The notes under the pieces were generated by a model. It was not told the origin of the DNA, made no database searches, and saw only the letters and a program-made list of their open reading frames with translations. From Pseudaminobacter soli (ex Li et al. 2025) (GTDB lineage Bacteria; Pseudomonadota; Alphaproteobacteria; Rhizobiales; Rhizobiaceae): 64,000 bases of DNA. Position 1 is the stretch's first letter; each line of letters opens with the position of its first letter. A program made the translations under genes and the position numbers. The stretch covers positions 310,001-374,000 of the forward strand of contig NZ_JARXVF010000002.1 in NCBI RefSeq assembly GCF_029892515.1, in the 5' to 3' direction. This document shows, one piece after another, positions 62,072 to 64,000 of the stretch.

Positions 62072-62830
62072 ATGAGACCCTATCTCTCAACACTCGCTTG
62101 TTCGGGGTTGCTGAGCATTGGAGCGCTCGCCGGTGCGTCCGCTTTTGCCGGGGGCATCTCCAGTTTCCTCCCCGACATTCCCTCGGCGGTCGACACGGCT
62201 GGCGTGGCAACTTCCAGAACGCTACCGACACAGCCCCCCGCAGACGGCCAAGTCTTGAACCGGTCTTGCATCGCGGATGCATGCCAAGGCAAGTTTGAGC
62301 CAGCCGTCCTTGTGCTCAAGCCCTCTGACGGCGCGACCGGCGGCTTGCAATTCATCCGCGGCGGCGGCGGCTTCCACGGCTTTGGCGGCGGCGGTTTCCA
62401 CGGCTTCGGCGGTGGTGGCTTCCACGGCTTTGGCGGTGGGTTCCACGGCTTCGGCGGCTTCCATGGCTTTCATGGCATGGGCGGCTTTCACGGGTTCCAT
62501 GGCATGGGTGGCTTCCATGGCTTCCGCGGCATGGGCGGCTTTCATGGGTTCCATGGGTTCCATGGGTTCCATGGTTTCCGTGGTTTCCATGGTTTCCATG
62601 GCGGTCATTTCTTCCACCATAACAACTTCTTCTTTGATGGTGGTGGCGACGACTTCGACTGGGGCTGGGGCTTGTTCGGTCTAGGCCTGCCGTGGCTGTA
62701 TCCATACTACGGCGGCTACTACGGCGCTTACCATCCGGCTTACTATCACGCCAGATGGCACCACGCGTATGCCAGGTGCTATCACCACTATCGCTGGGGT
62801 TGGGCGCACCGCCATTGCATCGTTCACTGA
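62072..62830 (+). CDS. exported Gly/Phe/His-repeat protein
   Basis: 252 residues from ATG 62072 (GGAGAAGACA upstream). Signal peptide (LACSGLLSIGALAGASAFAG), a normal-composition stretch to about residue 92 with two Cys (RSCIADACQGKF), then about 95 residues of FHGFGGGG / FHGMGG-type repeats, and a Tyr/His/Trp-rich tail (YHARWHHAYARCYHHYRWGW). The His-rich repeats could bind metal or stiffen the cell surface; both are guesses. An EcfG-type promoter and a strong terminator make it a self-contained stress-type unit. Confidence 0.75.
   Translation: MRPYLSTLACSGLLSIGALAGASAFAGGISSFLPDIPSAVDTAGVATSRTLPTQPPADGQVLNRSCIADACQGKFEPAVLVLKPSDGATGGLQFIRGGGGFHGFGGGGFHGFGGGGFHGFGGGFHGFGGFHGFHGMGGFHGFHGMGGFHGFRGMGGFHGFHGFHGFHGFRGFHGFHGGHFFHHNNFFFDGGGDDFDWGWGLFGLGLPWLYPYYGGYYGAYHPAYYHARWHHAYARCYHHYRWGWAHRHCIVH
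62390..62620 (+). repeat. short tandem repeats coding for FHG units
   Basis: Imperfect units of TTCCACGGCTTYGGCGG and TTCCATGGCATGGGCGG run head to tail inside the gene. Codon use differs between units (CAC/CAT, GGC/GGT/GGG), which is more than expected of very recent slippage, so the protein pattern itself seems maintained. Confidence 0.8.
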
Positions 62831-62924
62831 CCGGGAAGTTCCCGGCCTTTGAGGCGGGTTTGTCGTTTGCGTGGCAGCGGCCAATGTCCCGAGTACCGCG
62901 GTGGCAAGCGGCTTGGCAACAAAG

Positions 62925-62957
62925 GCCCGTCGTCTCACTCGAGGCGACGGGCTTTTC
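62925..62957 (+). terminator. rho-independent terminator of the repeat-protein gene
   Basis: GCCCGTCGTCTC-ACTC-GAGGCGACGGGC with TTTT, 95 bases after the stop codon. Confidence 0.75.
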
Positions 62958-63120
62958 ACATGCAGCAAAGAGAAAGCCCCAGCTTTCGCCGCCTCGGTCT
63001 TCAGGGCTTTTCCCGCGCTAGCTACCGTTTTCCCCGACATGACTGACGATTTGGCCTGGGTTAGTTTTGACCGCGTTGCGGGGGACGCCCGTTTATTGAG
63101 AAATATCAATCCGACAGTGA

Positions 63121-63148
63121 CCCGCTCCGGTTTCCGGGGCGGGCTTTT
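63121..63148 (+). terminator. terminator-like hairpin without an upstream gene
   Basis: CCCGCTCCGG-TTT-CCGGGGCGGG is a fully paired 10-bp stem (one G-U), then CTTTTCCC. Confidence 0.65.
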
Positions 63149-63189
63149 CCCTTGTTCAGGGCACCGTTTTCCCCGACCTGACCGGCGGT

Positions 63190-63290
63190 TCAATCGGAGC
63201 TAGATTGCATCTATGGTCTGGGAGAGACGGACCATCTTCGCCAATGGAAGACCGGCCCGCCCTGGTCCCAGGGCGGGCGCTTTTTCTATG
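63190..63290 (+). ncRNA. candidate small RNA with two hairpins
   Basis: A first stem ATGGTC...GACCAT (63212-63234) is followed after 20 bases by a strong terminator: GCCCGCCCTGG pairing with CCAGGGCGGGC (63255-63278), then GCTTTTT. No open frame spans it. I cannot assign a known family, and the 5' end is a guess. Confidence 0.4.
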
Positions 63291-63345
63291 GCCAGAGATT
63301 CCGCCGTCTCGCCCGAGGCGGCGGACTCTCTTGATACGATAGAGG

Positions 63346-63951
63346 TCAGGCGACGATCAGGACGATCTCGAGGCTGTGGGGATCGACGATCGCGATCCGC
63401 CCGTCCGGCAACGCGAAATACATGAAGCCTTCGTAGTCGGGGATGATCTCCACGATGCGCGGCGGCAATCGATAAAGGTGCACCTCCCGTGGGACGCGCG
63501 CTCCGACGCCGACGGCGAAATTGATTTCAGGGGCGGCTTTGACGTGATTTTCATGGAAAACGCGCCTGAGTTCCGTCCGCTGCTCTTCGCTCACATGGCG
63601 CTTTCCGGCGTGCTGTTGCTTGGTTCCGCCGCCCTGTTCCTCCCCCTGCTTTTCGGTTGGCCGACCCGTTTCGCCGTTCTGTTCGTTCTTTTTTTGCTCG
63701 CCACGCTGCGCCTTGGGCTGCTTTTCCTCGCCGCCCTTTGGTTTCATCGGGGTCTGTTCGCCGTTCTCGCCACCGTTCTCCATGTTTTCGCCACCGCCAG
63801 GCGCCTGGCCCTTTTCGGTGTCATATTGCCCGCCTCCTTGGCCTTCGGACTGTTCAGGCGGCTTCTTCTTCATTTCGGTCTGGGCCAGCGCGACGGCAGG
63901 CGCAAAGCCGAGAGCCAACGCAATCGCGCTCTTGAAAAGGATCTGTCTCAT
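63346..63951 (-). CDS. exported DUF1236 domain protein
   Basis: 201 residues from ATG 63951. Signal peptide QILFKSAIALALGFAPAVAL, then about 90 residues of low-complexity Gly/Glu/Gln/Lys-rich sequence, then SEEQRTELRRVFHENHVKAA and the DUF1236 domain (VPREVHLYRLPPRIVEIIPD; FALPDGRIAIVDPHSLEIVL). DUF1236 proteins are largely restricted to Rhizobiales; the usual Arg-Val-Tyr motif is well kept. Function unknown. Most of the promoter lies beyond the window. Confidence 0.85.
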   Translation of the reverse strand: MRQILFKSAIALALGFAPAVALAQTEMKKKPPEQSEGQGGGQYDTEKGQAPGGGENMENGGENGEQTPMKPKGGEEKQPKAQRGEQKKNEQNGETGRPTEKQGEEQGGGTKQQHAGKRHVSEEQRTELRRVFHENHVKAAPEINFAVGVGARVPREVHLYRLPPRIVEIIPDYEGFMYFALPDGRIAIVDPHSLEIVLIVA

Positions 63952-64000
63952 CGGGGAGCTCCCTGGACTTGTTTCGGCCAACGTGGGTGCAGCGGCGGTG

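Larger units (their letters stand above)
62831..63345. other. non-coding stretch with three plus-strand terminators
   Basis: 515 bases without a supported gene. The terminator at 62925 serves the repeat protein; those at 63121 and 63255 follow no gene. Sequence just upstream of the last two (GTTTTCCCCGACMTGAC at 63028 and 63168) is repeated. Two small RNAs are possible. Confidence 0.5.

Noticed and set aside
62390-62620. CRISPR-like repeat array
   Set aside because: Units are contiguous, in frame, vary in codons and encode FHG repeats; there are no unique spacers and no cas genes.

Overview
The window looks like chromosome from a Rhizobiales alphaproteobacterium of the Mesorhizobium/Aminobacter (Phyllobacteriaceae) type. 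This is inferred from high GC, a MucR/Ros regulator, DUF1236 and DUF3422 proteins, promoters of the EcfG general-stress type (GGAAC-N16-CGTT) and a large number of solute ABC transporters. No rRNA, tRNA, CRISPR array, complete insertion sequence or phage was recognised.

Layout. 1-1.2 kb: partial DUF3422 gene and a broken SDR gene. 1.5-9.5 kb: a peptide uptake and hydrolysis unit (M19 dipeptidase divergent from a five-gene Dpp-type ABC operon that ends in a D-aminopeptidase-like S12 hydrolase); inverted copies of a 29-bp sequence lie on both sides, with recombinase and IS3 transposase scars at the right edge. 9.6-16 kb: decayed genes mixed with a phosphatase, a Tim44-like membrane protein, a nucleoside hydrolase, mucR and a frameshifted umuD-like gene. 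16-21 kb: marR-maoC divergent from iorAB (arylpyruvate oxidoreductase), with two copies of ATGA-N4-TCATATAAT between them. 21-30.3 kb: a second Dpp-type transporter, then a MarR-like regulator divergent from an LLM flavin monooxygenase and its flavin reductase, then a CrtI-like FAD enzyme.

30.7-44.4 kb is the metabolic centre: creatinase, creatininase, a LysR regulator, a four-gene Pot-type ABC importer, a GlxA/AraC regulator and the complete tetrameric sarcosine oxidase soxBDAG. Together they predict import of creatinine or creatine, then creatinine -> creatine -> sarcosine + urea -> glycine + a one-carbon unit. The creatinase gene and the transporter operon share an almost identical 21-bp upstream element, which suggests one regulon.

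44.5-53 kb is a scar zone: a truncated permease fused to a truncated lldD with an internal 21-bp duplication, an SRAP gene with an amber codon, a methyltransferase with an ochre codon, a truncated tetR, a frameshifted immunity-like gene, and an intact hxlR/nmrA pair bracketed by 31-bp inverted repeats. 53.4-56.5 kb: a glycine betaine/quaternary amine transporter (proVWX type). 56.5-64 kb: small envelope or stress proteins, three EcfG-type promoters, an MscS channel, a Phe-His-Gly repeat protein and a series of terminator hairpins that follow no visible gene. Two small genes (a 120-aa secreted protein and a 55-aa membrane protein) each occur twice in the window.
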